Shown here in pieces: positions 32,542 through 40,552 of a stretch of 64,000 nt of DNA. The stretch comes from Streptomyces sp. NBC_00568 (GTDB lineage: Bacteria > Actinomycetota > Actinomycetes > Streptomycetales > Streptomycetaceae). The notes under the pieces are model-generated. The model made no database searches and was not told the DNA's origin. It was given only the letters and a program-made list of their open reading frames with translations. The position numbers and the translations under genes were made by a program. Every line of letters begins with the position of its first letter. Position 1 is the stretch's first letter. Location: NCBI RefSeq assembly GCF_026341855.1, contig NZ_JAPENW010000001.1:6625001-6689000 (forward strand), read 5' to 3'.

Positions 32542-33102
32542 TCAGCGGGCGGGGGCCAGCAGGGCGAGCAGTCCCCGAACTCCCGTGTCGAACGCGGCCG
32601 GTGAACCGGAGGCGCGCGCCAGGACATAGCCGCCCTGGACGGTGGCGAGGATCGTCGCCGCGATCTCCGTGCTGTCGAGCCTGGCCGCGAACTGGCCTTG
32701 TTCCTTGCCCTCTTCGACGATGGCGGCCAGTCGCCCGCGCAGCCAGTCCAGTGTCTCGTCGACCGGTGCGCGCAGCTCGTCGCTCGCGATCACGTCCGGG
32801 TCCATCGTGAGCCGCCCGATGGGGCAGCCGCGCAGGACGTCGCGTTCGCGGCGCAGATAGGCCTCGATCCGCTCGTACGGCGATCCGGGCGAGCCGAGGA
32901 CGGCCTCGGCGCCGGCCCGCATCTCCTCGGCGGTGCGGCGGATCGCGGCGAGCGCCAGGTCGGGCTTGCCCCGGAAGTGGTGGTACATGCTGCCCTGCCC
33001 CGCGCCCGCGTGCTCCAGGATCGCTTTGGGGCTGGTGCCCACGTACCCGCGCTCCCACAGCAGCTCGCGCGTGGACTCGATCAGTCGGTCCGGAGTGCTC
33101 AT
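32542..33102 (-). CDS. TetR-family regulator (TetR_C-type, AcrR-like)
   Basis: 186 residues. HTH: LIESTRELLWERGYVGTSPKAILEHAGAGQGSMYHHFRGKPDLALAAI. The C-terminal domain has the typical RRERDVLRGCPIGRLTMDPDVIA, with the GCPIG motif found in many TetR proteins that respond to electrophiles or aldehydes. ATG 33102 is preferred because ATG 33117 lies inside the operator-like palindrome. It lies upstream of DUF4865 and the hydrolase in the same direction and probably controls them, and possibly the divergent SHOCT-ABC operon. Confidence 0.93.
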   Translation of the reverse strand: MSTPDRLIESTRELLWERGYVGTSPKAILEHAGAGQGSMYHHFRGKPDLALAAIRRTAEEMRAGAEAVLGSPGSPYERIEAYLRRERDVLRGCPIGRLTMDPDVIASDELRAPVDETLDWLRGRLAAIVEEGKEQGQFAARLDSTEIAATILATVQGGYVLARASGSPAAFDTGVRGLLALLAPAR

Positions 33103-33110
33103 GAATTCAC

Positions 33111-33130
33111 TGTACATACTAGTAGGTACA
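33111..33130. promoter_or_regulatory. TetR operator palindrome
   Basis: TGTACATACTAGTAGGTACA is a 20-bp inverted repeat with a single mismatched pair, AT-rich against a ~72% GC background, immediately upstream of the TetR gene. It is a strong candidate for the autoregulatory site. Confidence 0.75.
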
Positions 33131-33379
33131 GAGGCGAGGGTTCCTGGCCTATCGAGCCCGGACGCGCGGCGAGCGTGCCGGCCGCCGCACCACCTGGGGG
33201 AGGGCACCCCGCACGAAGCAGCGCGTGGTGCCCGGCGTACTCCCCGGGGGGTACGCGCAGTGCCGCTGGCCGTACGACGACCCGGACCCCCTGTCTGGGC
33301 GAGTCTCGAAGCATCGCAAAGAGATCCCGCGGAAACGCGCGATTCCCACCCGCGATCCCCACCGAGGAGATGACTCGAG

Positions 33380-33685
33380 ATGCAGACCCTGGCGAACTGG
33401 GACGGCGGCCCCGGCCCGTGGATCCTGTTCCTTCCGCTGATCTGGGCGGCCGTCGTGATCGGCGTCGTGACCGTGCTGCGCCGCACCGTCTGGCGCGGAC
33501 GCCGCGGCCCGTGGCGTGCGACGGGCGGATTCGGCCCCGGCGGCTCCCTCCCGGCCGGTGACTCGCCGATCGCCGTGCTCGGCCGCCGTTTCGCCTCCGG
33601 AGAGATCGACGAGGACGAGTACTGGCGCCGGCTCTCCGTCCTCGACGAGCAGTTCGGGCGCACGGGCAAGGGCGGTGCGGCATGA
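33380..33685 (+). CDS. SHOCT-domain small membrane protein
   Basis: 101 residues. One membrane helix (ILFLPLIWAAVVIGVVTVL, residues ~14-33) is followed by a basic stretch (RRTVWRGRRGPWR), a flexible Gly/Pro linker and a C-terminal SHOCT motif (IAVLGRRFASGEIDEDEYWRRLSVL). SHOCT domains are short helical modules that mediate oligomerisation or membrane attachment. The start ATG has GAGGAG 8 nt upstream. Its TGA overlaps the ABC ATPase ATG (ATGA), so it is the first gene of a transporter operon. Confidence 0.9.
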   Translation: MQTLANWDGGPGPWILFLPLIWAAVVIGVVTVLRRTVWRGRRGPWRATGGFGPGGSLPAGDSPIAVLGRRFASGEIDEDEYWRRLSVLDEQFGRTGKGGAA

Positions 33686-34440
33686 CGGCCACCACCGCCC
33701 GCCGGGACGCGGCACGCGTCACCGACGCCGTGAAGGTGTACGGCGGCGGCGACACCGCCGTGAGGGCCCTGGACGGGGTGAGCGTCGGCTTTCCGGCCGG
33801 CCGCTTCACCGCGATCATGGGGCCCTCGGGCTCCGGCAAGTCCACCCTGATGCACTGCGCGGCCGGCCTGGACACGCTCACCTCGGGGGCCGCCTACATC
33901 GGTGACACCGAGCTCGGCACCCTCGACGACCGCCGTCTCACCCTGCTGCGCCGCGACCGGATCGGCTTCGTCTTCCAGGCGTTCAACCTGATTCCGACGC
34001 TCACCGTCGCCGAGAACATCGCGCTGCCCATGGACCTCGCCGGAACCAAGGGCTCCCGTGAATGGACCGACGCCCTCGTCGACGTCGTCGGCCTGCGCGA
34101 CCGGCTCCATCACCGCCCCAGCGAGCTATCCGGCGGACAGCAGCAACGCGTCGCCGTGGCAAGGGCGTTCGCCGGACAGCCCGACGTCGTCTTCGCCGAC
34201 GAACCCACCGGCAACCTCGACTCCCGCTCCGGCGAGGAGGTCCTGAACCTGCTCGGCCGGGCGGTGCGCCAGATGGACCGGACGGTCGTCATGGTCACGC
34301 ACGACCCGGTCGCCGCCGCGCACGCCGACGAGGTGGTCTTCCTCGCCGACGGACGCCTCGTGGACCGGATGGAGAACCCGACGGCCGACAAGGTCCTCGA
34401 CCGTATGAAGGCCTTCGACAGCAAGGGGGCACCGGTATGA
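33682..34440 (+). CDS. ABC transporter ATP-binding protein (MacB/LolD-like)
   Basis: 252 residues. Walker A GPSGSGKST, Q-loop VFQAFNLIPTLT, signature LSGGQQQRVAVARAF, Walker B VVFADEPTGNLDS and the H-loop VMVTHD are all intact. Sequence type is that of the MacB/LolD family, which energises FtsX-type permeases for export or membrane mechanotransmission. It is coupled by ATGA overlaps both to the SHOCT protein upstream and to the permease downstream. Substrate not readable; antimicrobial export is the commonest function of this layout in Gram-positive bacteria. Confidence 0.96.
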   Translation: MTATTARRDAARVTDAVKVYGGGDTAVRALDGVSVGFPAGRFTAIMGPSGSGKSTLMHCAAGLDTLTSGAAYIGDTELGTLDDRRLTLLRRDRIGFVFQAFNLIPTLTVAENIALPMDLAGTKGSREWTDALVDVVGLRDRLHHRPSELSGGQQQRVAVARAFAGQPDVVFADEPTGNLDSRSGEEVLNLLGRAVRQMDRTVVMVTHDPVAAAHADEVVFLADGRLVDRMENPTADKVLDRMKAFDSKGAPV

Positions 34441-36998
34441 ACGCCGCCCTGCGCCTCAGCGCCTCCTCGCTGCGCTCCCACAAACGCCGCTTCGCGGGCA
34501 CGTTCTTCGCCGTGCTCCTCGGCGTCGCCTTCCTGGCCGGCACCCTCGTCATGGGCGACACCCTGCGCGCCGGGTTCGACACCATGTTCGGCAACGCGAC
34601 CAAGGGCACCGACGCCGTCGTCCGCAGCGCCGACACCATCACCACGCCGGGGGAGAGCCAGGGCGTGCGCGCGCCGGTCGCCACCGATCTGGTGAACACG
34701 ATCGAGCGGACGCCCGGTGTCGCGGCCGCCGCGCCGGAGATCCAGGGCGCCGGCCAGCTCACCGGCTCCGACGGCAGGCCCATCGGAGGCCAGGGCCCGC
34801 CCACCCTCGCGGGCAACTGGATCGACGACCCGCTGCTCAACGCGTACCGGCTCGCCGAAGGCCGCGCCCCGTCGAAGTCCGGCGAGGTCGTGGTCAACAG
34901 GGGAGCCGCCGAGAAGGGCGACCTGAAGATCGGCGACACGACGGTCCTGCGCACGCCCGACCCCGTCCGGGTGACGATCGTGGGCCTCGCGACCTTCGGC
35001 GGCGAGGACGGCATGGCCCAGGTGACCTTCACCGGGATGACGCAGGCCGACGCGGAGAAGTACCTGACCGCGAAGCCCGGAGAAGCCGCGAGCATCCGGG
35101 TGCGCGCGGGTCCGGGAGTCGGTCAGGACGAGCTCGTCTCCGACCTGACTCCCGTGCTTCCCCAGGGAGTCGAGGCCATTTCCGGGCAGGAGTCCGCGCA
35201 GGAGAACACCGACATGATCTCCAGCCAGTTCCTCACCGTCTTCACCACGCTCCTGCTCGTCTTCTCCGGCATCGCGCTCCTCGTCGCGACCTTCTCCATC
35301 CACAACACCTTCGCGATCGTCGTCGCCCAACGCACCCGCGAGAACGCGCTGCTGCGCGCCCTGGGCGCCTCGCGCCGGCAGGTCACCGTGTCGACCCTGG
35401 CCGAGGCGAGCGTCGTCGCCGTGACCGCCTCGGCCGCGGGACTCCTCGGCGGCGTCGGTATCGCGGCCGGACTCCAGGCGCTGTTCCCGGCCATCGGGTT
35501 CCCTTTCCCCGAGGGCGACTTGGTGATCAGCGCTCTCTCCATGGTGCTGCCGCTCGGCGTCGGCATCGTGGTCTGCCTCGGTTCCGCGCTGCTGCCCGCC
35601 GTACGCGCGGGACGCACCGCGCCGCTCGCCGCGCTGCGTGAGACGGCGGTCGACAGCTCCGGTGCCTCCCGCGGACGTGCGGCCGTCGGCGGGGGACTGG
35701 CCGCCCTGGCGGTGGGCGTCACCCTGACGGGTGTCCTGTTGACGCCGTCGCTGTGGCTCGCCGGACTCGGCGCCGTGCTGGCCCTCGCCGCCTTCGTGGT
35801 CCTCGGTCCGGTCGCGTCCTCGACCGCCGTACGCGTCCTCGGCGCACCTCTCGACAAGCTGCGCGGAGTCACCGGCGGACTCGCCCGGCGCAACGCGCTG
35901 CGCAGCCCCAAGCGGACCGCCGCCACCGCCGGCGCCCTCATGATCGGCGTCGCCGTCGTCTCGCTGTTCACGGTCTTCGGCGCCTCGCTCAAGGCCACCA
36001 TGGACCAGACGGTCTCCCGCTCCTTCGCGGGTGACGTCGCCGTCAGCACACCGTCGTTCGGCGCGGGCGGCAGCGGACTCAGCCCGGGACTGGCCCCGGC
36101 CATCGCCAGTCAGTCGACGGTCGAGAACGCCGTCGGGCTGGGCAAGGGCGTCGCCGAAGTCGACGGAAAGGGGCGCGCGTTGACGGTCACCGACCCGGTC
36201 ACGCTCGGCAAGGTCTTCGACCTCGGCGACGTACACGGTTCGCTGAACGACCTCGGCACCGACGGCATCGCCATCACCCGCACGGAGGCCGACAAGCAGC
36301 ACCTGGTGACCGGTGACACGGCCCGGCTCGCCTTCACCGACGGACAGAAGGCCGACTTCACCGTCCGTGCCGTCTACGGCCGGTCGGAACTGGCGGGCGA
36401 CTACGTCATCACCCGCGCCGCCTGGGCCCCGCACCGCACCCAGGACTCCGACACGCTCGTCGCCGTCTCGTTCAAGGACGGCGTGAGCACCGCAGAGGGC
36501 AAGGCCGCGGTGGAGAAGGTCGCCGAGCGGTACGGCAACCCCGAGGTGCAGACCCGGGACGAGTACGCGCAGTCCTCGGCGGGCGGCATCGACATGATGC
36601 TGACCCTGGTCTACGCCCTGCTCGCCCTCGCGGTGCTGATCGCGCTGCTCGGCATCGCCAACACCCTCACGCTCGCGATCCACGAGCGCACACGGGAACT
36701 CGGTCTGCTGCGGGCCGTCGGACAGACCCGGGCGCAGCTGCGCGCCATGGTCCGCTGGGAGTCGGTCCTCGTCGCCGCGTTCGGCACGGCGGGCGGTCTC
36801 GCCCTCGGTGCCTTCCTCGGCTGGGTGCTCGTCGAGGCCTCCGACGGAGCGTCGGACAGCGCTTTCGCCTTCGCGATACCGCCGCTGCGGCTCGTGGTGG
36901 TGGCACTGGTGGGCCTCGCTGCCGGAGCCCTCGCGGGACTGCGCCCGGCACGGCGGGCGGCGCGCCTGGACGTGCTGCGCGCCATCGCCACCGAGTGA
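34437..36998 (+). CDS. FtsX-type ABC transporter permease
   Basis: 853 residues with two FtsX/MacB-PCD modules. A first helix near residue 20 (FAGTFFAVLLGVAFLAGTLV) is followed by a large extracytoplasmic domain (~40-250), a bundle of helices (FTTLLLVFSGIALLVATFSI, then ALFPAIGF region), a second extracytoplasmic domain (~530-690) and C-terminal helices (ALLALAVLIALLGIANTLTLAIHERTRELGLLRAVG with the cytosolic coupling helix). It partners the ATPase immediately upstream. The design (10 helices, two large outer domains) is the actinobacterial BceB/MacB-like exporter class. Convergent with the next gene across a stop-containing hairpin. Confidence 0.95.
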   Translation: MNAALRLSASSLRSHKRRFAGTFFAVLLGVAFLAGTLVMGDTLRAGFDTMFGNATKGTDAVVRSADTITTPGESQGVRAPVATDLVNTIERTPGVAAAAPEIQGAGQLTGSDGRPIGGQGPPTLAGNWIDDPLLNAYRLAEGRAPSKSGEVVVNRGAAEKGDLKIGDTTVLRTPDPVRVTIVGLATFGGEDGMAQVTFTGMTQADAEKYLTAKPGEAASIRVRAGPGVGQDELVSDLTPVLPQGVEAISGQESAQENTDMISSQFLTVFTTLLLVFSGIALLVATFSIHNTFAIVVAQRTRENALLRALGASRRQVTVSTLAEASVVAVTASAAGLLGGVGIAAGLQALFPAIGFPFPEGDLVISALSMVLPLGVGIVVCLGSALLPAVRAGRTAPLAALRETAVDSSGASRGRAAVGGGLAALAVGVTLTGVLLTPSLWLAGLGAVLALAAFVVLGPVASSTAVRVLGAPLDKLRGVTGGLARRNALRSPKRTAATAGALMIGVAVVSLFTVFGASLKATMDQTVSRSFAGDVAVSTPSFGAGGSGLSPGLAPAIASQSTVENAVGLGKGVAEVDGKGRALTVTDPVTLGKVFDLGDVHGSLNDLGTDGIAITRTEADKQHLVTGDTARLAFTDGQKADFTVRAVYGRSELAGDYVITRAAWAPHRTQDSDTLVAVSFKDGVSTAEGKAAVEKVAERYGNPEVQTRDEYAQSSAGGIDMMLTLVYALLALAVLIALLGIANTLTLAIHERTRELGLLRAVGQTRAQLRAMVRWESVLVAAFGTAGGLALGAFLGWVLVEASDGASDSAFAFAIPPLRLVVVALVGLAAGALAGLRPARRAARLDVLRAIATE

Positions 36999-37052
36999 GC
37001 CACCCGCGGCCGTACGACGCCCGCGAACGAGCGGCGTACGAGGCGGGGGTCA

Positions 37053-37086
37053 CCGCCCGGTCAGCCGGCAACGGCTGACCGGGCGG
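37053..37086. terminator. Bidirectional terminator hairpin
   Basis: CCGCCCGGTCAGCC pairs perfectly over 14 bp with GGCTGACCGGGCGG across a 6-nt loop. The leftward gene's TGA codon lies inside the left arm. It separates the convergent ABC permease and RsbW-type genes. Confidence 0.85.
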
Positions 37087-37576
37087 GAGCGTGTTCCGGC
37101 CTGCGTACGTCGACCGTGTGCCTGAGAGTGGCCTCGCAGGCGATCTCGTACGGCGAACGGAGGGCGGCCGTCACCGCGGGCGACGACGCCGGAAGCGTGA
37201 ACCACACGACCTTGCCCGATTCGCCGTCGGGCTGTACGCCCCAGCTCTCGCTGACCGCCGCGACCATGGCGAGGCCGCGTCCGCAGGTGGAACCGGGGTC
37301 CGCCTCCCGCACCACGGGAAGCCGGGGGTCGTGGTCGTGTACCGAGACCGTGAGCCGGTCGAGCAGCAGCTCGATCTTCACGGTGCACTGCTTGTCCGGC
37401 TGGGCGTGCCGGTGAACGTTGGTCAGCAGCTCGGTGACTCCGAGTGCGGCCCGGTCTATCAAGGGGTCCAGATGCCAGTAGCGCAACTGCGCAGAGACGA
37501 TTCTGCGGACCTGGCCGATCCGCGACGGCAGGGCTTGGAGCTCCACCGTGCAATGCCTGCTTGGCTGGCTGATCAC
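37061..37576 (-). CDS. RsbW/anti-sigma-type ATP-binding protein
   Basis: 171 residues, a stand-alone HATPase_c_2 domain. N box: ALGVTELLTNVHRHA; G boxes: VREADPGSTCGRGLAMVAAVSESWGV. Streptomycetes encode dozens of such serine kinases that bind anti-sigma-factor antagonists or phosphorylate them. No sigma factor or STAS-domain partner lies beside it, so its target is elsewhere. The GTG start has GGGGAG 8 nt upstream. Its stop codon sits in the shared terminator hairpin. Confidence 0.9.
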   Translation of the reverse strand: MISQPSRHCTVELQALPSRIGQVRRIVSAQLRYWHLDPLIDRAALGVTELLTNVHRHAQPDKQCTVKIELLLDRLTVSVHDHDPRLPVVREADPGSTCGRGLAMVAAVSESWGVQPDGESGKVVWFTLPASSPAVTAALRSPYEIACEATLRHTVDVRRPEHAPARSAVAG

Positions 37577-37788
37577 GGCTGCGACTCCCCGAATTGAGGT
37601 CCGGAAGAAGACGGAGATCGGATCCAGCAGAGTGGCTGAGTGGAACGGCCGCCTGCTGTGGTGGCCGGCGGGCTGGTTCGCAGCGTTATCGCCGGTAAAC
37701 CCAGAGTGATGTGACATCAGAGTGACGCAGGGGGCGCGGTCCTGCAACTCGCGGTGCCTCACGAGGGGTAGCGGGCGCGGAGCGCACC

Positions 37789-38112
37789 TCAGCCGTTGCG
37801 TCCCGCCGCCCTGCGGACCGCCTCGATGAAGCGGCGTGCCGAGGGCGGCCCCGGCCTGCCGGGGGCCGGATCGTGCTCGCCGAGCGTCAGGGAGTAGCGC
37901 GTGCCGTTGACGTCCGCCAACGCCCGGTCCTCGTGCGCGAACCAGGGCTTCGACGCGCGCACCGCCTGCACCGGCGCGCTGTCGATCTCGCTGCCGTAAC
38001 TGGTGAGCAGTTCCAGCCTGCCGTCGCTGATCCGGACCTGTCCGGCCCGGGTGAGCGAGCGCAGCCTCTTCCCGATCCGCACGCCTGTGGCTGTGAACTC
38101 CGGCTCCGCCAT
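37789..38112 (-). CDS. Small conserved actinobacterial protein, unknown
   Basis: 107 residues, no signal peptide, no cysteines. It reads like a small beta-rich domain: TATGVRIGKRLRSLTRAGQV, ISDGRLELLTSYGSEIDSAPV, then WFAHEDRALADVNGTRYSLTLGEHD and a basic C-terminal helix (SARRFIEAVRRAAG). The mixture resembles a PH- or lectin-like sandwich, but I cannot name a family. ATG 38112 has AAGGGGGCGGGG upstream. It stands alone. Confidence 0.7.
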   Translation of the reverse strand: MAEPEFTATGVRIGKRLRSLTRAGQVRISDGRLELLTSYGSEIDSAPVQAVRASKPWFAHEDRALADVNGTRYSLTLGEHDPAPGRPGPPSARRFIEAVRRAAGRNG

Positions 38113-38430
38113 GATGCCCCGCCCCCTTGTGCGCTCCGGCCGTGCCTTGACGTGACCCAGTGTGCATCTCCGCCGGGGGCGACCGCCCCGTGCGGTGCAG
38201 TCTGCCCGCGGGCGGCGTCGAGCACCAGTGCGCATGACGAGGTGGTGGAGGCGGCGGGAGCAAAGGCCGGGATGCGCCCCCTCCCTTCCGGCTCCCCTCT
38301 GCTCCCCCAGGGGTGCCTTTGGGCTGCTCAAAGGTGTGTTTATGCAGGTGAGAAGCGTGTGGAAGGTGATTATGATCGAGGCGTCCGGCCAGCTGAAGCG
38401 GTGTCGGCGCCATGCGTTAGGAGCCTTCCC
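38113..38430. other. Divergent leader region of the cysteine desulfhydrase-type gene
   Basis: 318 bp between two divergent genes. It contains a TTA-bearing 30-codon ORF that overlaps the next gene's start (listed) and an AT-rich patch GGTGATTATGATCG near 38365-38379. A clear -35/-10 pair is not visible. Confidence 0.5.
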
Positions 38431-38434
38431 GTGA
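38342..38434 (+). CDS. Candidate leader ORF containing a TTA codon, coupled to the desulfhydrase gene
   Basis: 30 codons, ATG with AAAGGTG 5-6 nt upstream, TGA overlapping the downstream GTG (GTGA). The predicted peptide MQVRSVWKVIMIEASGQLKR ends CRRHALGAFP and contains one cysteine and one leucine encoded by TTA (38415-38417 region). TTA needs the developmental bldA tRNA in Streptomyces, so this could gate translation of the enzyme. No homology evidence; may be fortuitous. Confidence 0.35.
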   Translation: MQVRSVWKVIMIEASGQLKRCRRHALGAFP

Positions 38435-39555
38435 GCACTCCCCGGCAGTCCCGGACCGGCGAGACCCTCGATGTCGACCACAGTGACGCGGAGTACCGGA
38501 GCTGGCTCAAAGAAGCCGTCCGCAAGGTCCAGGCCGATGCCAACCGCTCGGCCGACACCCATCTGCTCCGCTTCCCGCTTCCCGAGGAGTGGGGCATCGA
38601 CCTGTATCTGAAGGACGAGTCGACCCACCCCACCGGCAGCCTCAAGCACCGCCTCGCCCGCTCCCTCTTCCTGTACGGCCTGTGCAATGGCTGGATCCGG
38701 CCGGGCCGCCCGGTGATCGAGGCGTCCAGCGGTTCGACCGCCGTGTCCGAGGCCTATTTCGCGGGGCTCATCGGCGTGCCTTTCATCGCGGTCATGCCCC
38801 GCACCACGAGCGCCGAGAAATGCCGCTTGATCGAATTCCACGGCGGGCAGTGCCATTTCGTGGACGACGCGCGAAAGATCTACGAGGAGTCCGCCGCCCT
38901 CGCGGTCGAGACCGGCGGCCATTACATGGATCAATTCACCTATGCGGAACGGGCCACGGACTGGCGCGGGAACAACAACATCGCCGAATCCATCTTCCGC
39001 CAGCTGGCGTTGGAGCGATTCCCCGAGCCCGCCTGGATCGTCACCACGGCAGGCACCGGCGGCACGTCGGCGACCCTCGCGCGCTATGTCCACTACATGC
39101 AGGCGGACACCCGTATCTGTGTCGCCGACCCGGAGAACTCCTGCTTCTTCGAGGGCTGGACCACCGGCGATCCGGACGTCACCTGCGACAGCGGCTCACG
39201 CATCGAGGGCATCGGCAGACCGCGCATGGAGCCGAGCTTCGTCCCCGGGGCCATCGACCGCATGATGAAGGTGCCGGACGCGGCGAGTGTCGCGGCCGTA
39301 CGCGCCCTGGAGCAGTCCATCGGCCGCAAGGCGGGCGGCTCGACCGGCACGGGCCTGTGGAGTGCCCTGAAGATCGTCGCCGAAATGGTGGCCGAGGGGC
39401 GCACGGGAAGCGTCGTGACGCTGCTGTGCGACCCCGGGGACCGTTATCTCGACAAGTACTACTCGGACGCGTGGCTGGCCGAACAAGGCCTGGACATCGC
39501 GCCGTACACCGCGGCGATCACCTCCCTGCTGGAGACGGGTATCTGGCCGACCTGA
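38431..39555 (+). CDS. PLP-dependent cysteine desulfhydrase/synthase-family enzyme (Cds1-like)
   Basis: 374 residues. The PLP lysine is in THPTGSLKHRLARSLF; the Ser/Gly loop VIEASSGSTAVSEA binds the substrate carboxylate and TTAGTGGTSATLARY grips the PLP phosphate. The N-terminal insertion and the segment NTEKCRLIEFHGGQCHFV-like (SAEKCRLIEFHGGQCHF) match the actinobacterial L-cysteine desulfhydrase Cds1 group (Mycobacterium Rv3684 type), which yields H2S, pyruvate and ammonia from cysteine. Some relatives are cysteine synthases. GTG start with TTAGGAG at normal spacing. Likely monocistronic, possibly coupled to the leader ORF. Confidence 0.9.
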   Translation: MSTPRQSRTGETLDVDHSDAEYRSWLKEAVRKVQADANRSADTHLLRFPLPEEWGIDLYLKDESTHPTGSLKHRLARSLFLYGLCNGWIRPGRPVIEASSGSTAVSEAYFAGLIGVPFIAVMPRTTSAEKCRLIEFHGGQCHFVDDARKIYEESAALAVETGGHYMDQFTYAERATDWRGNNNIAESIFRQLALERFPEPAWIVTTAGTGGTSATLARYVHYMQADTRICVADPENSCFFEGWTTGDPDVTCDSGSRIEGIGRPRMEPSFVPGAIDRMMKVPDAASVAAVRALEQSIGRKAGGSTGTGLWSALKIVAEMVAEGRTGSVVTLLCDPGDRYLDKYYSDAWLAEQGLDIAPYTAAITSLLETGIWPT

Positions 39556-39623
39556 CCCGACCCGGCGTCCGGGCACGCCTGGTGGGCCGGAGTCCAACAC
39601 CCGCCCGGGGGAGCGCAGTTGGT

Positions 39624-39679
39624 CTGGTCGCTGGTCGCTGGTCGCTGGTCGCTGGTCGCTGGTCGCTGGTCGCTGGTTG
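39624..39679. repeat. Heptamer array (CTGGTCG) x8
   Basis: Eight head-to-tail CTGGTCG units from 39624 to 39679, the last with one substitution (CTGGTTG). Because 7 is not a multiple of 3 every frame is open through it. Confidence 0.95.
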
Positions 39680-39730
39680 CGGGTCGGGGGTCACCGATCA
39701 CCGTGCCGGGGCGTGCCGGGGCACGGTGGG

Positions 39731-39786
39731 CCGGATGCCGGATGCCGGATGCCGGATGCCGGATGCCGGATGCCGGATGCCGGATA
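39731..39786. repeat. Heptamer array (CCGGATG) x8
   Basis: Eight head-to-tail CCGGATG units from 39731 to 39786, the last one CCGGATA. Same unit length and copy number as the array 50 bp upstream but a different sequence. Confidence 0.95.
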
Positions 39787-39880
39787 CCGGACGCCCGACC
39801 TCGGTGGGGTCAGGCCGGACCTCAGGGTCGGGTCAGACAGGAAGCCGGACGCGCAGGGCCTGATGCGGTGCGTCGGGGAT

Positions 39881-40360
39881 TCAGGCCGGTGCCGGCGTCA
39901 GTCGCCGATCCAGTGCCGTGACCGCGCCGCGGAAGGCGCGGCCCAGGCCTCCCCGCCCCACGGTGAGAGCCGCCCGGAAGAGGGCCGTTCCGTCGGCGGC
40001 GAAGGTCCACTGAACGTGGGTCCCCTTGCCCGCGGGCGTCAGCCGCCACTCCTCCACCAGGGCGCGTATCCCCGGCGCGTTCGTGACATCGACCCGGTAC
40101 GCGTACACCTCGGGGGCCTCGGCGACGAGGACGGTCTCCTCGAAGCGTGTCCCGCCGCGGAGCCGCACCTCGCGCCCGGTGCCGTCCGTGGTGGGCCGGG
40201 CGAGCGTCACGGCCGAGAACCACTCGCTCCAGCCGGACACGTCCTCGGCGAGCGCGGAGAACACCGCCTCGGGAGGGGCGGTCACCTCCCGGGCGAACAC
40301 CAGACGCACCGGAGCCGTCTCGACGAAGTCGGGTCCTACCGGACGCAGGCGACGTGCCAT
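39881..40360 (-). CDS. SRPBCC (START-like) family protein
   Basis: 159 residues, the typical size for polyketide-cyclase/START-like domains. Core features: VRLVFAREVTAPPEAVFSALAEDVSGWSEWFS at the N-terminus, THVQWTFAADG mid-way, and a long C-terminal helix (GRAFRGAVTALDRRL). The fold forms a hydrophobic cavity for lipids or aromatics. No biosynthetic gene cluster surrounds it, so a general binding or stress role is more likely than antibiotic cyclisation. ATG start with GGGGG 8 nt upstream. Confidence 0.88.
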   Translation of the reverse strand: MARRLRPVGPDFVETAPVRLVFAREVTAPPEAVFSALAEDVSGWSEWFSAVTLARPTTDGTGREVRLRGGTRFEETVLVAEAPEVYAYRVDVTNAPGIRALVEEWRLTPAGKGTHVQWTFAADGTALFRAALTVGRGGLGRAFRGAVTALDRRLTPAPA

Positions 40361-40552
40361 GAGCGAACCCCCTTGCGGGAACCGGGTCCTGGCTCCCGTG
40401 TGTGTACGGAGCGCCCGTGACGGGTCCCGCCCGGCCGCCTCGCGGAACCGACCCCGGTCGGCGGCCGACGACGACCTGGTCGCACCCGCGCCACGGACGG
40501 CGCCGGCTGTGTCACCGGCGGCGCGGGCAGCGTCACCCTAGCTGGCGGGCCG

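Larger units (their letters stand above)
39556..39880. other. Intergenic region (325 bp) dominated by heptamer arrays
   Basis: Two arrays of eight 7-bp units occupy 112 of 325 bp. Outside them the sequence has no convincing ORF or hairpin. Confidence 0.6.

Noticed and set aside
34110..36683. 857-codon open frame on the minus strand opposite the FtsX permease, and other long antisense frames (for example 3923-5626, 1809-3557, 8386-9960)
   Set aside because: Composition artefacts of high GC3. Their products are Arg/Gly/Ala/Asp-rich, lack known motifs and lie opposite strong genes.
37873..38430. 560-bp upstream extension of the desulfhydrase reading frame
   Set aside because: The extension overlaps the divergent 107-residue gene and has no start with a ribosome site; GTG 38431 fits the family N-terminus.
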